Positions 9,896 to 19,291 of a DNA stretch of 64,000 nt are shown here, one piece after another. The stretch spans positions 1 to 64,000 of the forward strand of contig JAPKAB010000007.1 of assembly GCA_028825475.1 (NCBI GenBank), given 5' to 3'. Numbering within the stretch: position 1 is the first letter of the stretch; each line of letters opens with the position of its first letter. Made by a program: the position numbers and the translations under genes. The notes beneath the pieces are model-generated. The model was not told the DNA's origin. It did not search any database and saw only the letters and a program-made list of their open reading frames with translations. The stretch is from Ascidiaceihabitans sp. (GTDB lineage Bacteria > Pseudomonadota > Alphaproteobacteria > Rhodobacterales > Rhodobacteraceae).

Positions 9896-10617
9896 TGATA
9901 CGTTGGTTTGTTTCGCTGATTTTTATGATCCACATTTACTTCATGATGGTTGTGATCGGGTTGCTTTGGGGCCCCTACGCGTTACTTTCGCCCGAGGGTG
10001 CGAGGGCAGGGGCTAAAGCCTATAGCCGTTATGTTTTCTGGTTGTCGCGCTGGATGTTGGGTTTGCGCGTTGAAGTGCGCGGTCCGATCCCAAGCGGTGA
10101 GGTTATCATTGCCGCAAAGCATCAGTCGTTCTTGGACATCATGATGATTTTTACGGCATTGCCGACCGCTAAATTCATTATGAAACGTGAAATTCTTTGG
10201 ACCCCAGTAATCGGTCTATACGCCCGTCGTTTGGGCTGTGTTCCTGTTTCACGCGGTAAACGTGGTGCTGCAATCACAAAGATGGTGCGTGATGTTGAAG
10301 CCGGGCATGCGTTGCCGGGTCAGTTGATTATCTATTCGCAGGGCACGCGTTTGGCTCCGGGGGTTAAAGCACCCTATAAAGTTGGGACCGCTGTGTTGTA
10401 CAATCAGTTGCAGCAGGAGTGTGTGCCGGTGGCTACGAATGCGGGTGTTTTTTGGCCGCGCACAGGTGTGCTGCGCAAGCCGGGACTAGCTGTCGTTGAG
10501 TTTCTGCCGACCATCCCTGTTGGTCTAAATAAGGACGCATTCATGTCAGTTTTGGAAGAGGTTGTTGAAACTAAATCCAATGAGCTGATGGTAGAAGGCG
10601 GATTTGATCCATCATGA
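9895..10617 (+). CDS. plsC: 1-acyl-sn-glycerol-3-phosphate acyltransferase (PlsC-like)
   Basis: PlsC acylates lysophosphatidic acid to phosphatidic acid in phospholipid synthesis at the inner membrane. The 240-residue protein has an N-terminal hydrophobic anchor (about 5-27), the catalytic HxxxxD box as HQSFLD near residue 75, and the glycerophosphate-binding box QGTRLAPG near residue 148, where Gln replaces the more usual Glu. It overlaps both ftsX upstream (TAATG) and the PPOX-like gene downstream (ATGA). A second acyltransferase of a different subfamily lies at 34811. Confidence 0.9.
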   Translation: MIRWFVSLIFMIHIYFMMVVIGLLWGPYALLSPEGARAGAKAYSRYVFWLSRWMLGLRVEVRGPIPSGEVIIAAKHQSFLDIMMIFTALPTAKFIMKREILWTPVIGLYARRLGCVPVSRGKRGAAITKMVRDVEAGHALPGQLIIYSQGTRLAPGVKAPYKVGTAVLYNQLQQECVPVATNAGVFWPRTGVLRKPGLAVVEFLPTIPVGLNKDAFMSVLEEVVETKSNELMVEGGFDPS

Positions 10618-11216
10618 ATTGGATCAAGGACATAGCATCCCTCGAAGGTCGCTATGGAGCCTCTGGTGATGCGTCCTTGCGTAAGGTGGCAACACGGATG
10701 ACCCCGCTTTACCGCAAGTGGATAATGGCATCGCGATTGTGCGTGCTGTCTACTGTGGGTCCTGATGGCACGGACGGCAGCCCGCGTGGCGATGATGGCC
10801 CTGCAGTCAAAGAACTTGATGAACATACATTAGCGATGCCAGATTGGCGTGGAAACAACCGCTTGGATTAGTTGCGTAATATTGTCGTCGATGGGCGTGT
10901 ATCACTGATGTTTGTCGTTCCAGGATCGAACAATGTTGTGCGGGTAAATGGAATTGCGCGCCTAACTGATGATGTTGAATTGCGGGCGCAGTTTGAACGT
11001 AATAACATCCAGCCGGCCACCGTAATTGTCATCAAAATTGCAGAGATTTACAGCCAATGTGCGCGTGCTTTTATGCGTGCGGGTACATGGTCATGCGATG
11101 ATGCAGCGGGATTACCAACTGTAGGGGAAATCCTTGCAGAGATGACTGATGGCGAAGTTGGTGGTCTTACTTATGACGCAGAATGGGGCGGGCGAGCGGC
11201 CAAGACAATGTGGTAA
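10614..11216 (+). pseudogene. PPOX/FMN-binding family protein split by one in-frame TAG
   Basis: The frame from the ATG at 10614 (overlapping the plsC stop) runs through a typical pyridoxamine-phosphate-oxidase-like flavin-binding protein of about 200 residues. It is interrupted by TAG at 10869-10871, exactly where relatives have Ser in the motif GNNR(L/I)D-S-LRNIV. One C-to-A change from TCG explains it. Both sides are otherwise intact: PRGDDGP and the RGNNRLD core before the stop, the VRVNGIARL strand and an LPTVGEILAEM tail after it. This looks like a recent nonsense mutation, a sequencing error or, less likely, read-through. The product family probably has flavin-dependent redox activity of unknown substrate. 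Confidence 0.85.
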
Positions 11217-11241
11217 CGCTTGAGAATGTCTGAGAAGCAAA

Positions 11242-11275
11242 AAAGGCGGGCTATTGGCCCGCCTTTCGGTTTTTG
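11242..11275. terminator. Rho-independent terminator shared by convergent genes
   Basis: A perfect 10-bp stem, AAAGGCGGGC (11242-11251) and GCCCGCCTTT (11257-11266), with a 5-base loop TATTG, is followed by a T-rich run (TTTCGGTTTTT). The preceding A run lets it work in both directions. It sits between the PPOX-like gene and lpdA, which converge here. Confidence 0.9.
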
Positions 11276-11284
11276 GAACAATAA

Positions 11285-12673
11285 TTAGGCGTGAATAGCG
11301 CCATCACCACAAGCTAACGCGGCTTCGCGCACGGCTTCTGAGTAAGTAGGGTGCGCGTGGCATGTCATTGCCAGATCTTCGGCAGATGCGCCAAATTCCA
11401 TTGCGACGCAAACTTCGTGGATCAAGTCGCCAGCCGCAGGGCCGATGATGTGAGCCCCAAGGATGCGATCAGTATCTTTGTCCGCTAGGATTTTTACGAA
11501 ACCTTCGCCTGCAAACACAGCCTTTGCGCGGCCATTACCCATAAAACTGAACTTGCCAACTTTGTAGTTACGGCCTTGTTCTTTCAGTGTTTCCTCGGTT
11601 TCACCAACGTTGGCGACCTCTGGGTGTGTATAGATCACACCGGGAATGACGCCGTAGTTCACGTGGCCATGTTTGCCCGCGATTTGTTCGGCGGCGGCAA
11701 GGCCCTCATCTTCGGCTTTGTGCGCGAGCATTGGTCCGTCGATCACGTCGCCAATTGCGTAGATACCTGGCACATTGGTCTGCCAATCGGCCCCAACTTT
11801 GATCTGACCGCGTGGGGACATTTCGATCCCTAAGGTGTTTAGACCAAGGCCGTTTGTGAAGGGTTTGCGTCCTGTGGCGACCAAAACTGTATCCGCTTCG
11901 ATGACGTGTTCGCTGTCATCTTTTCGCAATTTGTAGTGCACTTTGGCTTTGGTTTTGTTGGCTTCGGTCTTTTGTACCGCAGCGCCCATGATGAATTTAA
12001 GGCCCTGTTTTGTAAGCAATTTTTGGAATGAACGTTGTACTTCGGCATCCATTCCGGGCGTGATTGCGTCCAAGAATTCAACAACGGTGACTTCAGAACC
12101 AAGGCGTGCATAAACGCTGCCAAGTTCCAGGCCAATGACGCCTGCGCCGATGACGACCATTTTCTTGGGGATTTTGCCAAGTTCTAATGCGCCGGTTGAA
12201 GTCACAACGATTTTTTCATCGACTTCAACACCCGGCAAGGATGCTGGTTCTGAACCGGAAGCGATGATGATATTTTTGGTCTCGTGGACGTCATCGCCGA
12301 CTTGAACTTTGCCAGCGGCGGGGATGGTTGCCCATCCTTTGATCACGTCGATTTTGTTCTTTTTCATAAGAAATTCAACGCCTTTGGTGTTTTGACCAAT
12401 GGTGTCATCTTTATAGGCAAGCATTTGCTTCCAGTCGACGGACGGGCTTTTGCCTTTGAGGCCCATGGCCCCGAAATTGTGCTCTGCCTCGTGCAGCATG
12501 TGTGAGGCATGGAGCAGCGCCTTGGACGGGATGCAGCCCACATTGAGGCAGGTACCACCAAGGGTATCGCGGCCTTCAACGATTGCAGTTTTGAGGCCCA
12601 ATTGAGCGCAGCGGATGGCCGAAACATAGCCGCCAGGGCCTGCGCCGATGATGATCACGTCATAGTTTGCCAT
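11285..12673 (-). CDS. lpdA: dihydrolipoyl dehydrogenase (E3)
   Basis: E3 re-oxidises dihydrolipoamide on the E2 subunit of 2-oxo acid dehydrogenases, passing electrons to NAD. The 462-residue protein has an N-terminal FAD loop GAGPGG, the redox disulfide [13 protein letters not shown] near residues 40-52, a second NAD-binding GAGVIG near 182, and a C-terminal HAHPTYSE block with the catalytic His. The start at 12673 follows an AAAGGA ribosome site. An in-frame extension to 12766 would translate the 11-bp repeat and is rejected. It closes the mdh–suc–odh block and probably serves the OGDH complex. Confidence 0.97.
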   Translation of the reverse strand: MANYDVIIIGAGPGGYVSAIRCAQLGLKTAIVEGRDTLGGTCLNVGCIPSKALLHASHMLHEAEHNFGAMGLKGKSPSVDWKQMLAYKDDTIGQNTKGVEFLMKKNKIDVIKGWATIPAAGKVQVGDDVHETKNIIIASGSEPASLPGVEVDEKIVVTSTGALELGKIPKKMVVIGAGVIGLELGSVYARLGSEVTVVEFLDAITPGMDAEVQRSFQKLLTKQGLKFIMGAAVQKTEANKTKAKVHYKLRKDDSEHVIEADTVLVATGRKPFTNGLGLNTLGIEMSPRGQIKVGADWQTNVPGIYAIGDVIDGPMLAHKAEDEGLAAAEQIAGKHGHVNYGVIPGVIYTHPEVANVGETEETLKEQGRNYKVGKFSFMGNGRAKAVFAGEGFVKILADKDTDRILGAHIIGPAAGDLIHEVCVAMEFGASAEDLAMTCHAHPTYSEAVREAALACGDGAIHA

Positions 12674-12698
12674 TGGGTTGATCCTTTGATTTTGGAAC

Positions 12699-12753
12699 GT
12701 CGGTATAACGTCGGTATTGTATCTGTATTGCGTCGGTGCGTGGTCGGTTATTG
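12699..12753. repeat. 11-bp-period repeat array, five units, upstream of lpdA
   Basis: Five consecutive 11-mers start at 12699, 12710, 12721, 12732 and 12743. The core is GTCGGTATNNN on the plus strand; units 1 and 2 match fully, while unit 3 (ATCTGTAT) and units 4 and 5 are degenerate. The array is 26-80 bp upstream of the lpdA start codon. The same motif, as ATACCGAC, recurs with the same period at 31800-31829. There are no spacers, so it is not a CRISPR array. Confidence 0.8.
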
Positions 12754-12768
12754 CGGGGCGGGGCATTT

Positions 12769-12801
12769 GGGGCTTTGCCCCCGCCGCTGTGCGGCTCCCC
12801 C
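12769..12801. repeat. GC-rich double hairpin, dispersed-repeat type
   Basis: Two adjacent hairpins, GGGGCtttGCCCC (12769-12781) and GCCGCtgtGCGGC (12783-12795), are followed by a C run and an AT-rich segment to about 12823. From memory, closely similar GGGGCTxTGCCCC/GCxGCxxxGCxGC/CCCCC arrangements are scattered between genes in many Rhodobacteraceae. Here it lies directly downstream of the MAPEG gene on the minus strand and could also attenuate read-through into lpdA. Confidence 0.55.
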
Positions 12802-12823
12802 AGAGTTTATTTGGTAAAGTGAA

Positions 12824-13234
12824 TTAGACAAGAGCGGCGATCAGCATGAGTGTTGTTGGGACGAAACCTGCAAACCAGATGAGGCTGCGCCACGGCGTCC
12901 AGCCAAAAGCGTAGGCGGGGATGTAGGCGATACGTGCGATCAGGTAGATGATGGCCAACGTGCCTGTGTAGGCGGTTGATTGACCCGAGATGGTGATCAC
13001 GGTGCAGGCGATTGTGAAAAGGATCAGCCCCTCAAAGTGGTTGCTCATTGCGCGTTTTAGGCGGCCTGTGCGCAGTGACATCTGTTCTTCGAGTGGGGTG
13101 CCCAATCTGGCGGGGTCACGTGGGGACATGGTTTTGCCAACGCCCAGTTCGATGTTGGCTGGTATCGCCATCAGTGCGAATTGGATGACCTGTAAGAGGC
13201 CAGCGAGCGTGAGGACTGTGAGTTCAGTTGTCAT
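12824..13234 (-). CDS. MAPEG family membrane protein
   Basis: The 136-residue protein has four hydrophobic helices and the family block RxxRxxxNHFEGLILF near residues 58-75, as in bacterial MAPEG proteins (relatives of microsomal glutathione transferases and eicosanoid enzymes). A gene of this type is usually found between odhB and lpdA in Rhodobacteraceae (recalled). Its substrate is unknown. Its start at 13234 overlaps the end of the upstream zinc-finger-like ORF by 11 bp. Confidence 0.85.
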   Translation of the reverse strand: MTTELTVLTLAGLLQVIQFALMAIPANIELGVGKTMSPRDPARLGTPLEEQMSLRTGRLKRAMSNHFEGLILFTIACTVITISGQSTAYTGTLAIIYLIARIAYIPAYAFGWTPWRSLIWFAGFVPTTLMLIAALV

Positions 13235-13817
13235 TGCAGTTGTCCGTGACGGTTGGTCGATATGAATTTCGTTTGTTAAGGTAATGTTGCCATTGAGGCA
13301 TGTCTTTTTGATGTGCCATCAAGGCTTGAGGATTAGTAATTTCTATCTTTAATTCGCCACGACAGGCCGCGGCATATATAACATAGCATACGGGACATAA
13401 GACTGCGGTCTGAGTGAACTCAGGATCTGATGCATAGTAGAACTCATGCGAGCAAGGAAAGCTGCCTTTTCCAGAGATCGTTCCCCAACAACCCTCGCAG
13501 TGGACATGGCTGTAGTCCTCATCAACAATAAATTCTTGTCGATACAATTTTTCTAAATCTTTCGAACCGGAGGTAAGTGGTCCAAGAGTTTCATTGAGAA
13601 AGTAAAGCCTCCATGAAACATCAGCCCGCATCCATTCGCTGTGTAAGGGATTGTTTTGTGGTTTGTTTTGTTCCCTTCCGTCTACATCTTGGGCGAGCTT
13701 TGTAAACGTCTCAGAAAGGCTCTCCAAGAAATTGGCTAACTTATACCGTATGGTTTGACGTCGTTTATAACGCATAGCCATGCGACTTGAGTAACGTATA
13801 GCTATGCGTTTGATCAC
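13224..13817 (-). CDS. unrecognised Cys/His-rich protein inserted after odhB
   Basis: This 197-residue ORF starts at an ATG overlapping the odhB stop (13814-13817). I do not recognise the family. Residues about 108-150 hold CEGC, then Cys-Ser-His, then CPVC, a likely zinc site of the CxxC–C/H–CxxC type. The first 27 residues are basic with an 8-residue repeat (AIRYSSRM / AMRYKRRQ / TIRYK) encoded by a 24-bp DNA repeat, so the true start might lie downstream of it. Base use is more AT-rich than in odhB or lpdA, suggesting late insertion. The Cys/His pattern and the length of the open frame favour a real gene. Confidence 0.6.
   Translation of the reverse strand: MIKRIAIRYSSRMAMRYKRRQTIRYKLANFLESLSETFTKLAQDVDGREQNKPQNNPLHSEWMRADVSWRLYFLNETLGPLTSGSKDLEKLYRQEFIVDEDYSHVHCEGCWGTISGKGSFPCSHEFYYASDPEFTQTAVLCPVCYVIYAAACRGELKIEITNPQALMAHQKDMPQWQHYLNKRNSYRPTVTDNCNDN
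13744..13808. repeat. 24-bp-period direct repeat at the odhB 3' junction
   Basis: Two copies, TAACGCATAGCCATGCG (13768-13784) and TAACGTATAGCTATGCG (13792-13808), differ at two positions and are 24 bp apart. A weaker third copy begins at about 13744. Each copy contains a near-palindrome (CGCATagccATGCG). The repeat begins 8 bp from the odhB stop and is read in frame as an 8-residue repeat in the following ORF. Confidence 0.7.
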
Positions 13818-15292
13818 AGATCCATCAACAGACGACGTGGATCCTCGAGGGCTTCTTTCACACGGACCAAGAAGGTCACAGCGCCTTTGCCGTCTACGAT
13901 GCGGTGATCGTAGGACAGGGCGAGGTACATCATTGGGCGGATCACAACTTCACCATTGATCGCCATTGGGCGGTCTTGGATTTTGTGCATGCCAAGGATG
14001 CCCGATTGTGGCGGGTTCAGGATTGGTGAGGACATCAGTGAGCCGTAGACGCCACCGTTGGAGATAGTGAACGTGCCGCCCTGCATTTCTGCCATGGACA
14101 GTTTGCCGTCACGGGCGCGTGCGCCTTTTTCAGCAATGGCTTTTTCAATGCCAGCAAAGGACATGCCGTCAGCGTCGCGGATCACCGGAACAACCAAACC
14201 TGTTGGCGTACCCGCAGCGATGCCCATGTGGACGAAGTTTTTGTAAACCACATCGGTGCCGTCGATTTCAGCGTTCACTTCAGGTACTTCGTTCAGGGCG
14301 TGCACGCAGGCCTTTGTGAAGAAGGACATGAAGCCCAATTTGACGCCGTGCTTCTTAAGGAACAGGTCTTTGTATTCGTTGCGCAGCGCCATCACCTCGG
14401 TCATGTCGACCTCGTTGTAGGTGGTAAGCATTGCGGCGGTGTTTTGGCTTTCTTTCAAGCGACGCGCGATGGTTTGGCGCAAGCGTGTCATCTTTACGCG
14501 TTCTTCGCGTGGTGCATCGTCAGAGGACACAGCTGCGCGGGGTGCGACAGCTGCGGGTGCAGGTGCGGCGGCAGAGGCCACTGCGCGTGCAACGTCGTCT
14601 TTCATGACGCGGCCATCGCGGCCTGTTGCCGTGACCTGATCGCGTGACACGCCAGCGGCAGCCATTGCTTTTTTCGCGGATGGGGCGTCTTCGACGTCTT
14701 TACCGGCAGGGGCTGAGGTGGTGATTGCAACGGCGGGTGCTGCTGCGATCACTGTGCCAGAGGCTGAGATGACAGCCAGTTTGGCGGATGCATCAACGGT
14801 GCTGCCTTCAGGCGCTGTGATTTCAGCCAGAACGCCAGCGGCTGGGGATGGGACTTCGACGCTGACTTTGTCAGTTTCGAGTTCACACAGCATTTCGTCT
14901 TGGGCCACGGTGTCACCCACGGCTTTGAACCATGTGCTGACTGTGGCTTCTGTTACGGATTCGCCAAGCGTTGGCACCATAACGTCGACGCTGTCTGATG
15001 ATGGTGCAGCAGCGGCTGCAGGTGCTGGTTTTGCAGCCGAAGCGGTAGCTTCGCCTGCTGCGCCGATGGTTGCGAGCAGGGCGTCAACGCCAACTGTTTC
15101 GCCTTCACCCGCTACGATTTCGCCCATGGTGCCAGCAATTGGGCTGGGCACTTCGACGGTCACTTTGTCGGTTTCAAGTTCACACAGCATTTCGTCAACT
15201 GCGACCGCATCGCCCGGTTTTTTGAACCAAGTTGCAACAGTTGCTTCGGTGACGCTTTCGCCAAGGGTAGGTACACGAACTTCGGTTGTCAT
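13814..15292 (-). CDS. odhB: dihydrolipoyllysine succinyltransferase, E2 of 2-oxoglutarate dehydrogenase
   Basis: E2 transfers the succinyl group from E1 to CoA. The 492-residue protein has two lipoyl domains, with lipoylated lysines in the [12 protein letters not shown] block (about residues 40-51) and the [12 protein letters not shown] block (about 141-152). Ala/Pro-rich linkers and an E1/E3-binding domain near residues 205-240 follow, then the catalytic core ending in [13 protein letters not shown] with the active-site His and Asp. Two lipoyl domains are common in alphaproteobacterial versions, where E. coli SucB has one. It starts 3 bp after the sucA stop. Confidence 0.97.
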   Translation of the reverse strand: MTTEVRVPTLGESVTEATVATWFKKPGDAVAVDEMLCELETDKVTVEVPSPIAGTMGEIVAGEGETVGVDALLATIGAAGEATASAAKPAPAAAAAPSSDSVDVMVPTLGESVTEATVSTWFKAVGDTVAQDEMLCELETDKVSVEVPSPAAGVLAEITAPEGSTVDASAKLAVISASGTVIAAAPAVAITTSAPAGKDVEDAPSAKKAMAAAGVSRDQVTATGRDGRVMKDDVARAVASAAAPAPAAVAPRAAVSSDDAPREERVKMTRLRQTIARRLKESQNTAAMLTTYNEVDMTEVMALRNEYKDLFLKKHGVKLGFMSFFTKACVHALNEVPEVNAEIDGTDVVYKNFVHMGIAAGTPTGLVVPVIRDADGMSFAGIEKAIAEKGARARDGKLSMAEMQGGTFTISNGGVYGSLMSSPILNPPQSGILGMHKIQDRPMAINGEVVIRPMMYLALSYDHRIVDGKGAVTFLVRVKEALEDPRRLLMDL

Positions 15293-15295
15293 GGA

Positions 15296-18256
15296 TCAGT
15301 TTCCTTCGATGGTCAGCGCGTCGTTCACGAGGGCTGCTTGTTGTTTTTTGTGTGTGGAGGCAAGGCCAGTTGCTGGTGACGCGGATGCTGCGCGCCCTAC
15401 GAACTTTGGCCGTGGGTGTTTGGCGTCGATCTTTCCAAGGACCCATTCGATGTTGGGTTCAATGAAGGTCCATGCGCCTTGGTTTTTCGGTTCTTCCTGA
15501 CACCAGACAACTTCTGCGTTTTTGAAGCGTTCAAGTTCTTGAACAGCAGATTGCGCTGGAAATGGATAGAATTGTTCAACGCGCAGGAGGTAGATGTCGT
15601 CGATCCCACGTGCGTCGCGTTCTTCGAGCAGGTCGTAGTAAACCTTGCCCGAACACATAACGACCCGTTTGATTTTCTCATCTTTCACCAGCGTGGTGTC
15701 CGAGTTTCCTTTTTGCGCATCATCCCACATCAGGCGGTGGAAGGAGGATCCAGTGGTAAAGTCCTCGGCGTTGGAAACGGCCATCTTGTGACGCAGCAAT
15801 GATTTTGGCGTCATTAGGACCAGTGGCTTGCGGAAATCGCGGTGCAGCTGGCGGCGCAAGATGTGGAAGTAGTTTGCTGGTGTCGTACAGTTGGCGACGA
15901 TCCAGTTGTCCTGTCCACACATCTGCAAGAAGCGTTCTAGGCGGGCAGAAGAGTGCTCTGGTCCTTGGCCCTCAAAGCCGTGAGGCAGAAGCATCACAAG
16001 GCCAGACATCCGCAACCATTTGCTTTCGCCTGAGCTGATGAATTGGTCGAACATGATTTGCGCGCCGTTGGCGAAATCGCCGAACTGTGCTTCCCAAAGG
16101 GTTAGTGCGTTTGGTTCTGCCAATGAGTAGCCGTATTCAAATCCAAGCACCGCGTATTCAGACAGCATTGAGTCGATGACTTCGTACTGTGCTTGACCCG
16201 TACGAACGCTGTTCAGTGGATAGAACCGCTCTTCGGTGTCTTGGTTCACAAGGCCGGAGTGGCGTTGGCTGAATGTGCCGCGTGTACTGTCCTGACCGGA
16301 TAGGCGTACAGGATAACCTTCGGTCAATAGTGAACCGAATGCGAGGGCTTCGCCGGTGGCCCAGTCGAACCCTGAACCGGATTCAAACATCTTGGCTTTG
16401 GAGTCCAGAAGACGGCCAACGGTTTTGTGGACAGGGAACCCGTCTGGGGCTGTGCTGAGTGCTGTGCCGATTTCAGCCATAGTTTCAGGCTTAATAGCGG
16501 TGTCGCCGCGCACATAATCGTCTTTGTTGCGATCAAGGTGTGACCATTTGCCGTCCAGCCAGTCAGCTTTGTTCGGTTTGTAATCTTTGCCCGCTTCGAA
16601 TTCATTGTTTAGCTTGGCTTGGAACGCAGCTTTCATGTCTTCGATCTCACCTTCAGGGATAAGACCGTCACGCACAAGGCGTTCTGTGTAGAGGGACAAA
16701 GATGTCTTTTGGGTTTTGATTTTCTTGTACATCACCGGGTTCGTGAACATGGGCTCGTCGCCCTCGTTGTGACCAAAGCGACGGTAGCAGAAGATGTCGA
16801 TCACCACGTCTTTGTGGAATTTCTGACGGAACTCTGTTGCAACTTTCGCCGCGTGTACAACTGCTTCTGGGTCATCACCGTTGACGTGGAAAATCGGAGC
16901 CTCAACCACAAGCGCGTTGTCGGTTGGGTATGGTGAAGACCGCGAGAAGTGCGGCGCAGTGGTGAAACCGATTTGGTTGTTCACCACGATGTGCATTGTG
17001 CCGCCTGCTTTGTGGCCGCGAAGGCCTGAAAGGGCGAAACATTCTGCCACAACACCTTGGCCTGCGAATGCTGCATCACCGTGAAGCAGGATTGGCATAA
17101 CGCTGGTGCGGTCTGCGTCCTTGTATTGGTCTTGCTTTGCTCGGACCTTGCCGATGACGACAGGATTTACCGCCTCAAGGTGGCTTGGGTTTGCAGTCAA
17201 AGACAAGTGAACTGTGTTGTTGTCAAATTCACGGTCGGAAGACGCGCCAAGGTGATATTTCACATCACCAGAACCATCAACGTCCTCAGGTTTAGAAGAG
17301 CCGCCTTGGAATTCGTTAAAGATCGCGCGGTACGGTTTCTGCATGACGTTGGCCAGCACGGATAGACGACCACGGTGCGGCATGCCAATCACGATGTCTT
17401 TGACACCCAATGAACCACCACGTTTGATGATCTGTTCCATCGCTGGGATCAGGCTTTCGCCGCCATCAAGGCCAAAGCGTTTGGTGCCCATGTATTTGAC
17501 GTGTAGGAATTTCTCAAAACCCTCAGCTTCAACCATCTTGTTTAGGATCGCTTTGCGACCTTCACGGCTGAATTGGATTTCTTTGCCCAAACCTTCGATC
17601 CGCTCTTTGAGCCAACCTGCTTCTTCTGGGTTTGAGATGTGCATGTATTGCAGCGCGAAGGTACCACAATACGTGCGTTTCACGATCGAAAGGATCTCGC
17701 GCATGGTTGCGATTTGCAGACCCAGTACGTTATCGATGAAAATTGGGCGATCCATGTCAGCATCGGTAAAACCGTATGACTTCGGATCAAGCTCTGGGTG
17801 CGGAGTGGTCGAACGCATGCCCAACGGATCCAAGTCAGCAACAAGGTGACCACGGATACGGTAGGCACGGATGATCATCAGCGCACGGATACTGTCGAGA
17901 ACAGCTCGTTTCACCTGCTCATCGCTCAGGCTTACGCCTTGCTCAGATGCTTTGGTTTGGATCTTTTTACCAGCGCTTTTGACTTCGGGCTCTGGTGCCC
18001 ATTCGCCAGTCAGGGCAGCAGTCAAATCGTCTGTTGGCATCGGTGGCCAATCGGTGCGGGCCCAGCTGGGGCCTTCAGCGGTCCGTTTGACGGAAATTTC
18101 ATCGTCACCCATCGCCTTGAAGAATGATTGCCAGCTTTCATCGACCGCATTCGGGTCGGTGGCGTAGCGCGCATACATCTGTTCGAGGTATTCGGCGTTG
18201 TGCCCCTGCATAAAGGAGGAGGCGTGAAGTTGGTCGTTAGCAGGGTTGTCGGACAT
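15296..18256 (-). CDS. sucA: 2-oxoglutarate dehydrogenase E1
   Basis: This thiamine-diphosphate enzyme decarboxylates 2-oxoglutarate and succinylates the lipoyl group of E2. The 986-residue protein has the N-terminal E2-binding helix and a tail starting MSDNPAND, the GMPHRGRL block, the ThDP/Mg site GDAAFAGQG, and the C-terminal transketolase-like region with SSARLERFLQ. The start at 18256 is chosen over 18316 because it gives the standard N-terminus. It lies 77 bp after sucD, and odhB follows directly. Confidence 0.98.
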   Translation of the reverse strand: MSDNPANDQLHASSFMQGHNAEYLEQMYARYATDPNAVDESWQSFFKAMGDDEISVKRTAEGPSWARTDWPPMPTDDLTAALTGEWAPEPEVKSAGKKIQTKASEQGVSLSDEQVKRAVLDSIRALMIIRAYRIRGHLVADLDPLGMRSTTPHPELDPKSYGFTDADMDRPIFIDNVLGLQIATMREILSIVKRTYCGTFALQYMHISNPEEAGWLKERIEGLGKEIQFSREGRKAILNKMVEAEGFEKFLHVKYMGTKRFGLDGGESLIPAMEQIIKRGGSLGVKDIVIGMPHRGRLSVLANVMQKPYRAIFNEFQGGSSKPEDVDGSGDVKYHLGASSDREFDNNTVHLSLTANPSHLEAVNPVVIGKVRAKQDQYKDADRTSVMPILLHGDAAFAGQGVVAECFALSGLRGHKAGGTMHIVVNNQIGFTTAPHFSRSSPYPTDNALVVEAPIFHVNGDDPEAVVHAAKVATEFRQKFHKDVVIDIFCYRRFGHNEGDEPMFTNPVMYKKIKTQKTSLSLYTERLVRDGLIPEGEIEDMKAAFQAKLNNEFEAGKDYKPNKADWLDGKWSHLDRNKDDYVRGDTAIKPETMAEIGTALSTAPDGFPVHKTVGRLLDSKAKMFESGSGFDWATGEALAFGSLLTEGYPVRLSGQDSTRGTFSQRHSGLVNQDTEERFYPLNSVRTGQAQYEVIDSMLSEYAVLGFEYGYSLAEPNALTLWEAQFGDFANGAQIMFDQFISSGESKWLRMSGLVMLLPHGFEGQGPEHSSARLERFLQMCGQDNWIVANCTTPANYFHILRRQLHRDFRKPLVLMTPKSLLRHKMAVSNAEDFTTGSSFHRLMWDDAQKGNSDTTLVKDEKIKRVVMCSGKVYYDLLEERDARGIDDIYLLRVEQFYPFPAQSAVQELERFKNAEVVWCQEEPKNQGAWTFIEPNIEWVLGKIDAKHPRPKFVGRAASASPATGLASTHKKQQAALVNDALTIEGN

Positions 18257-18333
18257 GGTTTGAACCTTGAATAAGACTGTGCCGGATGGGGAAAGGCGAG
18301 GCAGGGAAATCCCCACCTCGCCCAGTAGCTGTT

Positions 18334-19215
18334 TTAACCGATTGCTTCGATAACAGCTTCGCCAAGTGTCGCTGGGCTATCTGCCACAACGATACCAGCA
18401 AGCTTCATCGCTTCGATTTTGTCTTCTGCGCCGCCTTTGCCGCCAGCGACAATCGCGCCAGCGTGGCCCATGCGGCGGCCGGGAGGGGCTGTGCGGCCAG
18501 CGATGAAACCAGCTGTTGGTTTCCAACGGCCTTTTTTCTTTTCATCAGCCAAGAATTGCGCTGCTTCTTCTTCAGCAGAACCACCGATTTCACCGATCAT
18601 GATGATGGACTGTGTTTCTGGATCGGCCAAGAACATCTCTAGGATGTCGATGTGCTCGGAACCCTTAATAGGGTCGCCGCCGATGCCAACAGCTGAGGAT
18701 TGGCCAAGGCCAAGGTCAGTTGTTTGCTTAACCGCTTCATATGTCAGTGTGCCTGAACGTGAAACAACGCCACATGTGCCGCGTTTGTGGATGTGACCCG
18801 GCATGATGCCGATTTTGCATGCGTCAGGTGTGATGACGCCCGGGCAGTTAGGGCCGATAAGACGGGATTTAGAACCCTGAAGTGCGCGTTGCACTTTCAT
18901 CATGTCCAGAACTGGGATGCCTTCAGTGATACAAACGATCAACGGCATTTCCGCATCGATTGCCTCAAGGATTGAGTCAGCTGCGAAGGGAGGAGGCACG
19001 TAAATTACAGAAGCGTTGGCTTCGGTGATGTGCATCGCTTCGTGGACAGAGTTGAACACTGGAAGGTTCAGGTGCGATTGACCGCCCTTACCAGGTGTTA
19101 CGCCGCCAACCATTTTGGTGCCGTATGCAATTGCTTGCTCTGTGTGGAAAGTACCTTGTGAGCCAGTGAGGCCTTGGCAAATTACTTTGGTGTTTTCGTC
19201 GATAAGAACAGCCAT
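18334..19215 (-). CDS. sucD: succinyl-CoA synthetase alpha subunit
   Basis: The alpha subunit binds CoA and carries the phospho-histidine in substrate-level phosphorylation of ADP or GDP. The 293-residue protein has the CoA-binding [14 protein letters not shown] start, IGPNCPGVI in the middle, and the active-site His in [10 protein letters not shown] near residue 250. It is cotranscribed behind sucC with a 76-bp gap that contains a small hairpin, TGCCGCtgtGCGGCA (19240-19254). Confidence 0.98.
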   Translation of the reverse strand: MAVLIDENTKVICQGLTGSQGTFHTEQAIAYGTKMVGGVTPGKGGQSHLNLPVFNSVHEAMHITEANASVIYVPPPFAADSILEAIDAEMPLIVCITEGIPVLDMMKVQRALQGSKSRLIGPNCPGVITPDACKIGIMPGHIHKRGTCGVVSRSGTLTYEAVKQTTDLGLGQSSAVGIGGDPIKGSEHIDILEMFLADPETQSIIMIGEIGGSAEEEAAQFLADEKKKGRWKPTAGFIAGRTAPPGRRMGHAGAIVAGGKGGAEDKIEAMKLAGIVVADSPATLGEAVIEAIG

Positions 19216-19291
19216 GTGATCTTCCTTCGTGTGTTTTCGGTGCCGCTGTGCGGCAAAATTGTTGAAGCGCGAGGTGCGCAGTAAAAGGCGT

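Noticed and set aside
10869..10871. TAG decoded as pyrrolysine.
   Set aside because: Relatives have Ser here, no pyl genes are seen, and the organism type does not use pyrrolysine in such proteins; a point mutation is simpler.
12699..12753. Possible CRISPR array.
   Set aside because: Contiguous 11-bp units without unique spacers, and no cas genes in the window.
12674..12766. Upstream extension of lpdA by 31 residues.
   Set aside because: It would translate the 11-bp repeat array, and the normal dihydrolipoyl dehydrogenase N-terminus and ribosome site are at 12673.
13805..13816. TGATCACA at the odhB stop as a further copy of the TCA operator.
   Set aside because: Only 8 of 10 bases, single copy, at the 3' end of a gene and without the 21-bp partner.
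14718..15500. 260-codon plus-strand open frame opposite odhB.
   Set aside because: Its product is Ser/Thr/Ala/Val low complexity, the shadow of the two lipoyl domains and Ala-rich linkers. odhB on the other strand is certain.
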